Shown: positions 1 to 7,841 of the stretch, one piece after another | Numbering within the stretch: position 1 is the first letter of the stretch | Layout: every line of letters begins with the position of its first letter | Assembly: GCA_016937725.1 (NCBI GenBank) | Contig: JAFGVZ010000070.1 | Span: 1-17,236 of the forward strand | Direction: 5' to 3' | DNA from: Paracoccaceae bacterium | Lineage (GTDB): Bacteria; Pseudomonadota; Alphaproteobacteria; Rhodobacterales; Rhodobacteraceae | DNA: 17,236 nucleotides | Made by a program: the position numbers and the translations under genes | Notes under the pieces: model-generated | Seen by the model: only the letters and a program-made list of their open reading frames with translations | What the model was told of the DNA's origin: nothing | The model's database searches: none

Positions 1-221
1 CTGCTTGAAGGAAATTTTACCAAATTTTGGTGGGTTGAAACACTTCACCAGCAATCTTGGTGGATTCATTTGAGTGGATGCCGCGAACAATGCACCCAAA
101 TCGCATTCGCACATTGCGCCTGATTATGAAGCCAATGCGATTGGTCATGGCCACCAGAGAGAAAAAGTGACCGAGGAACCTGCACTGTCGGCCTATGTTC
201 AAGCAAACGGCGCGAGGTGAT
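1..221. other. Gene-free left margin downstream of the RTX gene
   Basis: This 221-nt stretch follows the TGA stop (224-222, minus strand) of the giant RTX gene. It is visibly more AT-rich than the rest of the window, especially at 10-60. It contains a small perfect palindrome at 19-31 (ACCAAA-T-TTTGGT) whose centre is too tight for a normal terminator loop. A 61-codon minus-strand frame (202-17) spans most of it, but its translation resembles no family I know and it has no convincing ribosome binding site. I see no strong intrinsic terminator for the RTX gene. Confidence 0.4.
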
Positions 222-3200
222 TCAGACTAGCAAGTCAAACACCTGATTTCCAATCTGGATGTTGATCTGCGCCTGTGCGTCGCCATCGACCAGCGCCCAA
301 AGCAAGTTGCCGCTGGGGACATGCGTGACGAAAATCTCGTTCACACCGGCCTGTCCGGCATTGACCGTGTTCGCGCGCTGGATCAGGAAATCGCTCGCCG
401 ATGCAGCCCCGCCACCGAATTGAAGCACGTCGCCCTCGGCAGAGTTGTAATCTTGAATCCAGTCGCGGCCATGGCCGAATTGCCCGATATGGAAGAACTT
501 GTCGGCCCCAGTGCCGCCATTGACCCGGTCATGGCCGAATCCGCCATTGATGAAATCGTCACCGTCATTGCCGAAAATAACGTCCGAAAAGGCCGAGCCG
601 GTCAGAACATCATTCCCGGCATTGCCGATCACAGTATCCACGCCGAAGCCGCCAAGAATGGTATCGCCCCCATCGCCCCCGAACATGCTGTCATTGCCAT
701 GACCACCATCGACATAGTCGTTACCTCCGCCGGCAAAGACCAAGTCGCGCAAGTCAGCTTCGGTCAAACCGCCATAGATGACATCGTCACCCTCGCCGCC
801 GTTAAGAGTATCGGCCCCGTCGCCAGCGTCCAGCGTATCATTTCCGTCTTCGCCGATCAGTCGGTCATCTCCGTCGTAGCCCCAGAGGAAATCATCCCCC
901 AGCCCCCCGATCAAAATGTCATCACCACCATACGCCCAGATCGCGTCATCGCCCTGGGTGCCGAGAATGCTCTCAGCGTCATCATCGCCGATGATCTCGA
1001 TCCGGTCATTTGGCCCGTCGAAACCGGAAACGCTTACGCCCGACAGGTCAAGGGACATGGACGTGTCCATCATGATCGCGGTGACGAATTGCAACTCGTC
1101 ATGGAAGCGGCCCACAATCGAAGTAAAGCCTGCTGCGGCGAATTGATTGGCGTTAAATGTTGCGCGCAATTCGCCCGGTGACACATCGGACAGGCTTTGG
1201 CTGAACTCCAGCGTTTCCAGCGACAACAACGTGACATCGCGGTAATCGTCGCTCTGCGGAGAGAACCCGTTCACGGCGAAAGTGTCGTTCCCCTCACCAC
1301 CGTCATAAATCTCGCCCGCGACGATATGGTCAGAGATATTGCCCGCCCGCAGGGTGTCGTTGTTGATCCCGCCGCGAAGCGTGTCTTGACCGTCATCGCC
1401 GACAAGGTTGTCATTGCCAGCGCCACCCATGAGGGAACTGTTGCCTCTGCCGCCAAACACCGCGTCATTGAAACCGGACCCGATGAAATCTTCAAACCCC
1501 GTAAAGGTGTCGCCGGTTGCGTGACCGCCCTGCGCGAACCCGGTCTCTAGGTTGATCGTGACGCCCGCATCCGACCCCGCATAGCTCAAGACATCGCGGT
1601 CGCCTTCGCCGCCATCCATGATATCTGCGCCTGGGCCGCCCTCGATGGTATCATGTCCGCTGCCAGGGAAGGTGTTAACCGCTGTGTATGGGCTTGTGCT
1701 TGGCGCCTTGAGCAGCGTCTCGCTGCCCGCAACATTGTCGAAAAGCGCTGTCTGCACATCAAGCTGCCAGTTGGCCACAAGCGTCGGGTTTGAGGGCAGA
1801 TCGCCTGTCTCGAAACGTCTGAGGTGGTTTCCCTCAATCTCCGATGCTGTGCGCTCTGTTGACCAGACACGAATATCGCCAATCTCGCCCTTGATGATTT
1901 GGTTGGGATCAAAGCCACCCCCGGGTGTGCTGCCGTCCTGTTCCTGACCCAAGATGAAGGTGCCGCCGGGTGTGATCGCGCTGCCCACGCCTGCGTTCAG
2001 CCCCGGTCCGGTAAAGACTTGCTCTCCGTCAATATAAAGCGACAGACGCCCGGTCGGGCCATCCGTTGTGTCTACGCTGACCGACATACGGTGCACCGCG
2101 CCATCGAACACGGTGCTGGTGGGGATGGTCGTGAAGGTCTGGTTTCCGTTCACGAAAATAGAGATGTTGCCACCAGTGGCCCCGAATACAAGGAATTCGT
2201 TGGTGTTCCCCGGAACGCCATAGGACACGAACGAGGTGCCGCTGGAAACCACGGTCGAGGTGCCGATGGCAGGCTGCGTGTCGCCTCGGAATAGCCATTC
2301 CACGGTAAACGCGTCGGTAGGCATGGCATTGAATGCATCGGATACGACAAATTGGTCGGTCACGCTGCCCGCATTCATCCCCAGCATACCGAAAGGCGTG
2401 TTGTCACCCATCAGCGTGTCGTCGCCTGCGCCGCCCAGAATGCTGTCGTTGCCGCCGCCACCTTTGATAAGGTCGTCTCCGCCACCCGCTTCGACAAGAT
2501 TGTCAGCGCCGTCACCCACGAATGTGTCCGACCCGTCGCCGAAGATAAAATTCTCGATATTGCTGATCTGGTCGGTGTCGGTCTGCACGCCAAAGGCGTG
2601 GTCCTGCGCGGCTGTCAGGTCGACATCAATGCCCAGTGTGGCCGAGGTCAGGATCAGCGTATCGACACCCTCGCCGCCGTCGTAGCTGTCATTGCCACGG
2701 CCAGAGGCGCCGATCTGGGTATCGTTGCCCTTGCCGCCGAACAAGCTGTCGTCCAAGTCGGACCCGGCGACCAGATCATTGCGGCCCAAGTCGAGCACGG
2801 TTTCGGCCTTGCTCAGGGTTCCTTGGTCGTCAAACTGGCGGGCCTCATACTTGATCTGGCTGAACAAGAACTCCATCTTCGCCACATCCAACTCGTCCTG
2901 AGTCAGGCTGTTCAGATAGACGTTGTTCAGCGTGATGGTCTGGAACGGATCGGATAGCGGGCCGTCCCGCTCTCGCACAACCTCCAGCTTCAACTCGGCA
3001 AAACCCCTGCCGTCTGCGGTTCGTTCCAGAATATCGAACAGCGCCCCATCGCCGAAATTTCCGGTAATCGTCAGCGGGGCGATCCGGACGTCACCCTCTT
3101 GGCTTATCCCGGCAAGGTTGGCCATGTTGAATTCGTATCCGAAAATCTCGACCGCATCGGTAAAGTCCTCGGAGGCCGAAGTGCCTTCAACGCCGGTGAG

Positions 3201-5930
3201 GGTAACGAAATACCTTAGGCTCGAATTCAGCGGGGATGGGTTGGGCAAGCCATCGCCGCCTTGGTTCGTATTTTGATAGATGCCATCACCCGGTGCGAAA
3301 CCGGACTTGTTCAGGACAAAATCGCGCTCAACCTCCGTCGATGTGGAACCATTATTAAATTCGCCCTTATACAAATCGAAACCGAACTGTATTTCGGTTT
3401 GAAAGCCACTTCTCTCGCTCATTTCCCGAATAACGACATCGGAGAATTCATATTTCGTGTCGGAAGTGATGTCGCGCTCCGATACGGACACTCGGCGCAA
3501 TAGCAGATTTGAAAAGACCTGAGACTCTGCCATGGCCGACAGCATGGCCGCTATGGCCGGATCACCCGGATCAAGCTGTATGTCGAGGGCGCTGATTATG
3601 GATCGCGTTCCGAATTCGCCCGCAACGGCCAGACCATAAGTGTCGATTTCAACCCAATTACCCGCCTCAAATTCGGCCAGGGCGGTATTGCCGTTTGCAT
3701 CAAACCCGCCTTCAATACCGGGTAGAAACAGGAACAGCTTTTCCTCCGGTTTTGAAAATCCTTCTGGGATCGACGCGTCGAAGCTATTCGTTTTTGTGTT
3801 ATCAGTTGTGACAGTTCCGAAAGTCACCTCGACATTTTCTGTGGAGGAGGTTGTGGTATCAGATCCCGGAGAAATAGTGATCTTGACCTGGTCTGTGCCC
3901 AATTGGGCCCCAAGGCCGTCGGTAGAGGACATCCTTGCCAAATCGAAAATGTTTTTCTCGAACTCGAATTTCGCAAGTTCATCCGCGGCAGTGCTGTCCT
4001 TTACCGACAACACCACGTTGTCAAGTAAGTTATTGTCTAGCGTCAGTTTTTGAAGCTGTAGCGCCGTTTGGGGTGCGTCTTCCACAGCCAGGCCCAGACC
4101 GCTGAAATTGACTTTGCCATTTTCGCGATAGGCAGACCAGTTAAACTCTTGAACAGCGACAGAGTCTTCCTGCCCCTTCGTTTCCACATCGCCGGTCAGG
4201 ATTCCGGCGATCGGGGCCAGAAACCCGGTAAACTGCGCCTCATCATCGCCGATTGCGGACCCCGCGCCAACCTTGAACAGCGAATCCAACTCGGACACGT
4301 CGATGAACTTGCCGTTTATATCGGTGCGGCTTTGCTGGATCGTTTGCGTGAAATCGAATTGTGTCTTTCGGTCAATGTCGCCAGAGCCGGGCACAAAGCT
4401 GCTGTCCACGGTTTCCAACTTCCAGCCATTATAACCCAGTTCAACAACCGTGTTGCGGTTCAGGCCGGTGCCGAACGACAACACTTCCAGATCGGTGAAG
4501 GTCATTATCTGAACATCATCACCACCCACGGCCTTGGTTACGTCAAGCGTGGCACTGCCAATCCGCTGGCCGGTCTGGAACGCCTCCAGCAACTGGCCAG
4601 AGCCATAGGAATGCGGAGCAATCTCGATGACCAAGGGTTGAAAGTCGGGCCGTGCAGGTGAAAGCTCCGGGCCGGTCGGAAGGTCGATCCCGGTCCGGCT
4701 CATGCCGAACCCGATCTGAAAATCGACCAGTTCAAAATCCGTCTCGCGTCCGGCCTGATCCAAGCCGCCGTCGATCCCGTCGATCTTGATGAAGGCGTTC
4801 ACGTCTTCGTGCAGGCCTTGGCGTGCCCCACCATCGTTGCTGGCCCATGTCGTCTGGGCAAACGAGGTTGCAGCGTCCATGCCTGCTGATCCATCGGTAT
4901 CTATCAAGACATGTTTCGTCTCCAGACTTGGCGTTGCCATGACCAGTTGGATGACACCGTCACCGCCAAGGGTGACGCCACCAAGCAACACTAAAGGGGC
5001 GTCTACGTTGGTTATCTTGAACTGATCGGTAATCGGGTTGCTCTTGCCAGCGGACTCGTAACGCACCAGCGATATCTCGTCCTGAACTCCTTTACCCTCC
5101 ACGACCTTTTGCAAGAACTCGGCAAGCTCACCCCGCCCGAGGACCTCAAGCTCCATCCTGATGGCCGGGATTTCTGCAACTGGCGTGCCGTCAATGTTTG
5201 CTCCGGCTCCGAATGGTCGGAACACGGACAGGTCGAACGAATTCACATCCCAGTCCGTTGACGTCGTAGGCAACGTTTCTCGGGGATCGGCCTCATCCCC
5301 GTAGAAAAACCGCAATCCCAGCCCCTGATCGCCGTCTGCACCGTCAACCGGGCCGGATTGTTCGACCGCCAGATTTGGGGCTTTAGCCGATCCGGCCACA
5401 TCGCTGTCGAACGGGGCGTCAAAGCGTAGCGGCGTATCAGGAAGCCCGTCGAAACCGAACGGCGTCGATTCCATGGTGATGTCAGAAAACGCGACACCAA
5501 AGGTATAGGTCTCGGCGTTATTGGTGGCAAAGGTGAAGAACCGGACATTCTCCAACTCGATCTCATAGACCTCGTCCAGGTCCGACCCTTTGTCTGCACC
5601 ATCGGGCTTAAGCGCATAGATCGACATGCTGTCGAAAATCGTGTTGTCGCGCACCGCCCCAAGCAAGAACAGTTCATCCGCTGGGCTGTCGGCAATCAAT
5701 GACAGCGAGAAACGTGGATCGTAATCCACATTTGCCCCGTCCTCCCCGCCAAAGGTTGCGCTTTGCGCGGTCCAGCCAAAGCTGAAATCAAGGGTGCTCA
5801 GCGCCAGCGCGTCCGTGACAAGAACATCATCCAGCTTGATGCCCGTCTCGTCGAACCCACTTCTGCCATCGACCCCGCTGATTCGGGCCAATATCTCAAG
5901 GTTATCGAAAGAATTCGTAAAAAAAGACAT
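222..5930 (-). CDS. Giant RTX protein: six Hcp-like modules, RTX repeats, LamG-like domain, type I secretion tail
   Basis: Predicted secreted or surface protein of 1902 residues, calcium-stabilised and exported by a type I (ABC) system encoded elsewhere. It starts at ATG 5930-5928, with GGGAG about 7 nt upstream. There is no Sec signal peptide and I found no cysteine in the whole chain, both usual for type I substrates. Domain order: six modules with Hcp landmarks (about 10-155, 202-338, 376-508, 567-700, 730-857, 904-1033); RTX block 1 (1054-1178); a LamG/pentraxin-like domain (about 1188-1395); RTX block 2 (1420-1550); a beta-rich stretch I do not recognise (1560-1648); RTX block 3 (1648-1812); and a C-terminal secretion region ending in the hydrophobic tail VFDLLV. 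RTX repeats follow GGxGxDxLx. The last gene of the minus-strand series, it lies 103 nt past the methyltransferase gene, with a hairpin between them. Codons around the module 4/5 linker are AT-rich. RTX and type I assignment is firm, Hcp-like assignment good, function unknown (adhesin, matrix or interbacterial protein are all possible). Confidence 0.93.
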   Translation of the reverse strand: MSFFTNSFDNLEILARISGVDGRSGFDETGIKLDDVLVTDALALSTLDFSFGWTAQSATFGGEDGANVDYDPRFSLSLIADSPADELFLLGAVRDNTIFDSMSIYALKPDGADKGSDLDEVYEIELENVRFFTFATNNAETYTFGVAFSDITMESTPFGFDGLPDTPLRFDAPFDSDVAGSAKAPNLAVEQSGPVDGADGDQGLGLRFFYGDEADPRETLPTTSTDWDVNSFDLSVFRPFGAGANIDGTPVAEIPAIRMELEVLGRGELAEFLQKVVEGKGVQDEISLVRYESAGKSNPITDQFKITNVDAPLVLLGGVTLGGDGVIQLVMATPSLETKHVLIDTDGSAGMDAATSFAQTTWASNDGGARQGLHEDVNAFIKIDGIDGGLDQAGRETDFELVDFQIGFGMSRTGIDLPTGPELSPARPDFQPLVIEIAPHSYGSGQLLEAFQTGQRIGSATLDVTKAVGGDDVQIMTFTDLEVLSFGTGLNRNTVVELGYNGWKLETVDSSFVPGSGDIDRKTQFDFTQTIQQSRTDINGKFIDVSELDSLFKVGAGSAIGDDEAQFTGFLAPIAGILTGDVETKGQEDSVAVQEFNWSAYRENGKVNFSGLGLAVEDAPQTALQLQKLTLDNNLLDNVVLSVKDSTAADELAKFEFEKNIFDLARMSSTDGLGAQLGTDQVKITISPGSDTTTSSTENVEVTFGTVTTDNTKTNSFDASIPEGFSKPEEKLFLFLPGIEGGFDANGNTALAEFEAGNWVEIDTYGLAVAGEFGTRSIISALDIQLDPGDPAIAAMLSAMAESQVFSNLLLRRVSVSERDITSDTKYEFSDVVIREMSERSGFQTEIQFGFDLYKGEFNNGSTSTEVERDFVLNKSGFAPGDGIYQNTNQGGDGLPNPSPLNSSLRYFVTLTGVEGTSASEDFTDAVEIFGYEFNMANLAGISQEGDVRIAPLTITGNFGDGALFDILERTADGRGFAELKLEVVRERDGPLSDPFQTITLNNVYLNSLTQDELDVAKMEFLFSQIKYEARQFDDQGTLSKAETVLDLGRNDLVAGSDLDDSLFGGKGNDTQIGASGRGNDSYDGGEGVDTLILTSATLGIDVDLTAAQDHAFGVQTDTDQISNIENFIFGDGSDTFVGDGADNLVEAGGGDDLIKGGGGNDSILGGAGDDTLMGDNTPFGMLGMNAGSVTDQFVVSDAFNAMPTDAFTVEWLFRGDTQPAIGTSTVVSSGTSFVSYGVPGNTNEFLVFGATGGNISIFVNGNQTFTTIPTSTVFDGAVHRMSVSVDTTDGPTGRLSLYIDGEQVFTGPGLNAGVGSAITPGGTFILGQEQDGSTPGGGFDPNQIIKGEIGDIRVWSTERTASEIEGNHLRRFETGDLPSNPTLVANWQLDVQTALFDNVAGSETLLKAPSTSPYTAVNTFPGSGHDTIEGGPGADIMDGGEGDRDVLSYAGSDAGVTINLETGFAQGGHATGDTFTGFEDFIGSGFNDAVFGGRGNSSLMGGAGNDNLVGDDGQDTLRGGINNDTLRAGNISDHIVAGEIYDGGEGNDTFAVNGFSPQSDDYRDVTLLSLETLEFSQSLSDVSPGELRATFNANQFAAAGFTSIVGRFHDELQFVTAIMMDTSMSLDLSGVSVSGFDGPNDRIEIIGDDDAESILGTQGDDAIWAYGGDDILIGGLGDDFLWGYDGDDRLIGEDGNDTLDAGDGADTLNGGEGDDVIYGGLTEADLRDLVFAGGGNDYVDGGHGNDSMFGGDGGDTILGGFGVDTVIGNAGNDVLTGSAFSDVIFGNDGDDFINGGFGHDRVNGGTGADKFFHIGQFGHGRDWIQDYNSAEGDVLQFGGGAASASDFLIQRANTVNAGQAGVNEIFVTHVPSGNLLWALVDGDAQAQINIQIGNQVFDLLV
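495..2771 (-). repeat. RTX calcium-binding nonapeptide repeats in three blocks
   Basis: GGxGxDxUx-type repeats (U aliphatic) occur in three blocks: nucleotides 2771-2397, 1673-1281 and 989-495. Clear copies include GGKGNDTQI, GGGGNDSIL, GGAGDDTLM, GGAGNDNLV, GGLGDDFLW, GEDGNDTLD and GGEGDDVIY. Between them come two longer linkers typical of bacterial RTX tails (a 'DLTAAQ...IENFIFGDGSD' form and a 'NLETGFAQGG...FEDFIGSG' form), the LamG-like insertion at 2369-1746, and a beta-rich segment at 1253-990. Such repeats fold into calcium-loaded parallel beta-rolls outside the cell and sit upstream of the type I export signal. Confidence 0.95.
1746..2369 (-). other. LamG/pentraxin-like (concanavalin-fold) domain inside the RTX region
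   Basis: Residues about 1188-1395 of the RTX protein interrupt the nonapeptide blocks. The stretch has the order of LamG_3-type jelly-roll domains: FTVEWLFRG near the start, a strand pair ending in FVNGN, HRMSVSVD followed by GRLSLYIDGEQV, then GEIGDIRVWSTERTASEI and a closing LVANWQLD strand. The last two are the characteristic 'I-x-D-x-R-v-W' and 'a-x-W-x-f/l-D' signatures of the family. LamG domains generally bind carbohydrate or protein ligands, so a surface-binding role is a reasonable inference; no ligand can be named. Confidence 0.75.
2832..5903 (-). repeat. Six tandem diverged Hcp-fold modules (protein-level repeat)
   Basis: Nucleotide spans in protein order: 5903-5466, 5327-4917, 4805-4407, 4232-3831, 3743-3360, 3221-2832. 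Each module repeats the same pattern. It opens with a strand such as FIKIDGIDG, ARISGVDG, FLFLPGIEG or FVTLTGVEG. A strand ending FxxGM/FxW/YxF follows, then an acidic or small-residue turn and a helix (GSGQLLEAFQTGQRI, DPAIAAMLSAMAESQVF, DGALFDILERTADGRGF). A two-strand unit carries L/V-alternation (ATLDVTKAVGG; LKLEVVRE), then an FxDLEVLS/ITLNNVYLNS strand, and a final V-x-L/F strand. These are the landmarks of Hcp, where the corresponding parts read FIKI, WGMS, TPNLMMACSSG, LTIRKAGGE and ITLKEVLVSS. Modules 3, 5 and 6 are clearest; 2 and 4 are weakest. The copies are strongly diverged, unlike the near-identical repeats of typical giant adhesins, and linkers of roughly 30-60 residues separate them. 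Confidence 0.68.
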
Positions 5931-5962
5931 TGCCTTACTCCCGTATCAGGTGAGTTAAAGAA

Positions 5963-5991
5963 GTTCTATCGACGAGCCTTGGCGTTAACAA
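5963..5991 (-). promoter_or_regulatory. Candidate promoter for the RTX gene
   Basis: On the minus strand, TTGTTA (5991-5986) is followed after 17 nt by TAGAAC (5968-5963), four of six matches to each sigma-70 consensus box. It lies about 33 nt before the RTX start codon and after the hairpin that follows the methyltransferase gene. It is weak and chosen by eye; the gene may instead be read through from upstream. Confidence 0.22.
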
Positions 5992-6011
5992 ATCTGCGCG
6001 TCACGCTATAC

Positions 6012-6034
6012 AAACTGGTCAAATAGACCAGTTT
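6012..6034 (-). terminator. Perfect 9-bp hairpin at the methyltransferase stop codon
   Basis: Arms 6012-6020 (AAACTGGTC) and 6026-6034 (GACCAGTTT) pair perfectly around the 5-nt loop AAATA. On the minus strand the stem begins on the last base of the methyltransferase TAA stop (6036-6034), and the structure ends in only three T residues before a G, so it is a weak intrinsic terminator. Plus-strand reading gives a slightly better T run. Position between two same-strand genes supports a terminator or attenuator; a protein-binding palindrome is the alternative. Confidence 0.42.
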
Positions 6035-7629
6035 TAACTTTCGATTTGCGGCAAAAGCAGACCGGCCTGCTCTAGCCATGCTAGAAATTCCGACACAAGT
6101 TCCTGCGCCATCGCGGCGCGGGCCTTTTGGTCTAGCTCGGCCCCGACGGTCTGACCGCCGCGCCGTAAGCCGCCGTTTTCGATGGCCTGAACGATCATGC
6201 GCTCAAGCGCAACACGGTCGCGGGTGCCATCGATTTGTGGCACCAACGCGCGCAAACCCGCTTGCACCGCCACCGGGGCATGGCGCCGCGAGCTCAGCCA
6301 GTCTTGCCCTGTAGCCGCCTCTAGACGGGCCAGCGGGCAGACCTCTGGCTTGGAGTCGCTGGCGCGTCCGACCTTGCGCGGCAGAGCCAAAAGCTCGACC
6401 CCCGGCAAGAGCGACAGGCGGAACAAGTCGCCAAGCGCGCGCGCCGCATCCGCCTCGGTGCGCACTAACCCGGCCCTGTGCAACGCCTGCATAAGATCAG
6501 TAACAGGCACCGTTCCCGGCGCGGCTGTGTGCAAGGCTGCAAATACGATTTGGTCAGTTGGGCTGGCCTGTGACTTGGCGCTTTTAAAGGTCCAGCATCC
6601 CGCATCTTTCGGATGGGGGCGCCAATTGGCTGCCATATGCAGACCCGACATTTGGACCAACGCCAAGCCTCGCGCAACCGCCCCATCGGTCGCGGGCCGC
6701 ATCAATATAGACCGCCGAAACTGACGACCCGTGAAAAAATCCATGTATTGCTCGATTGCAAGACCGCTATCGCCCGCAATCTCTCGGATCAGCTTTGCTG
6801 TGGTCGTGTCCTGCGTTTCAGGAATAGAGGCCGCAAGATCAGCCTCGCACAGAAACGCCAATCCATGAGTTTGCGCGCGCGAAACGAATTCATGAAAGTA
6901 ACAGGGGCTGTTATGATCTGCTAGGAATTCGCCCAAAATATAACTATCTGGCTGGCGCGCGTTCAGCTCGGCTTCTTGCCGGAACAGGTCGGAATAAAGC
7001 CCGCGCTCGCGCATCGCGCCCAGTTTGTCGAGCAACCAACGCGCCCGGGCCACACGCAACTCTGGCCGACCCTGCACTCCCGCGTGGTAACTGCACAAAT
7101 CGCGCACCGTCTGGCGCATATGCCAGCCCGGATAGGTATTGTAGCTGATATAGGCCAAACCGCCCGGCACAAGGCTGCGGCGGGCTATGGCGAACACCGC
7201 ATCTTGGGCGGCTTCTGGGATCCAGCTCCAGACACCATGCACGATCATGTAATCGAACGCGGCCTCGTCGAAGGTTTCGGTTGCAATATCTCCGTAGCGG
7301 ATCTCAATGTTTTTCAGCCCCAGCGCCTTGATGCGGGCTTGGGCCTGTTCCACTTGTCCCCGGCTAAGGTCGATCCCCTGAAAGCGCGCATTTGGGAACC
7401 GAATTGCCAGCGGCAGAATGTTCCCGCCAGACGCGCAACCCAACTCTAATACCCGTGCCCGGTCTGGTGACACAGGTTCCTGCCCAAACAATCGCGCCAA
7501 GGCGGCCACGTTTTCGGGGCTGGAGGCCGCATAGGCCACAGACCTGTAGGGCAGACTGTCATAATCTTCGGCAGTTGACGGAAGTGCTTGTTCAGCGGCC
7601 AGGCCAGTGTCTTCGCGCATATCCTGCAT
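6034..7629 (-). CDS. PKMT-type SAM-dependent methyltransferase with methyltransferase regulatory domain
   Basis: Class I SAM-dependent methyltransferase, probably a protein methyltransferase acting on lysines. I start it at ATG 7629-7627 (531 residues) because family similarity begins shortly after, at YDSLPYRSVAY. The frame stays open to a TTG at 7728 (564 residues), and another ATG lies at 7620. None has a well-placed ribosome binding site, so the start is uncertain. From ATG 7629: SAM loop ELGCASGG at 62-69; the acidic FQGIDLS motif near 83-89; the family hallmark ISYNTYPGWH at 161-170; a regulatory domain like PF10119, including EFLADHNSPCYFHEF (about 234-248) and EQYMDFFTGRQFRRS (about 293-307); and a C-terminal region of about 150 residues with helical character. 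Rickettsial PKMT1/PKMT2, which methylate the surface protein OmpB, share this layout. The pump gene ends about 210 nt upstream and the RTX gene lies downstream. The true substrate cannot be read from sequence. Confidence 0.87.
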   Translation of the reverse strand: MQDMREDTGLAAEQALPSTAEDYDSLPYRSVAYAASSPENVAALARLFGQEPVSPDRARVLELGCASGGNILPLAIRFPNARFQGIDLSRGQVEQAQARIKALGLKNIEIRYGDIATETFDEAAFDYMIVHGVWSWIPEAAQDAVFAIARRSLVPGGLAYISYNTYPGWHMRQTVRDLCSYHAGVQGRPELRVARARWLLDKLGAMRERGLYSDLFRQEAELNARQPDSYILGEFLADHNSPCYFHEFVSRAQTHGLAFLCEADLAASIPETQDTTTAKLIREIAGDSGLAIEQYMDFFTGRQFRRSILMRPATDGAVARGLALVQMSGLHMAANWRPHPKDAGCWTFKSAKSQASPTDQIVFAALHTAAPGTVPVTDLMQALHRAGLVRTEADAARALGDLFRLSLLPGVELLALPRKVGRASDSKPEVCPLARLEAATGQDWLSSRRHAPVAVQAGLRALVPQIDGTRDRVALERMIVQAIENGGLRRGGQTVGAELDQKARAAMAQELVSEFLAWLEQAGLLLPQIES

Positions 7630-7841
7630 TGTCGAAAAGGGCTTTCTGTTCGGAGCAATGTTGGAAGCACGACGCACTTCACCATGGGCATAGTTTACCA
7701 ATTGGCCCAACGAAGCAACGTTTTCCAAAGCAAGACCCCGACACCTCCTCTAGCAAGGCGCAACAAAAAGCACCGCACCAAACAAAGAACCCTTTGCCCC
7801 TGCACACGTCACGGCAGCACAGACTTTGCAGGTGAAAAGCC

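Noticed and set aside
17..202. 61-codon minus-strand frame after the RTX gene
   Set aside because: No ribosome binding site, no recognisable family, AT-rich margin sequence; a short chance frame is more likely.
321..1181. 286-codon plus-strand frame opposite the RTX repeats
   Set aside because: It is the antisense shadow of the repetitive GGxGxD coding sequence; its Ile/Ala/Val-rich periodic translation mirrors the repeat.
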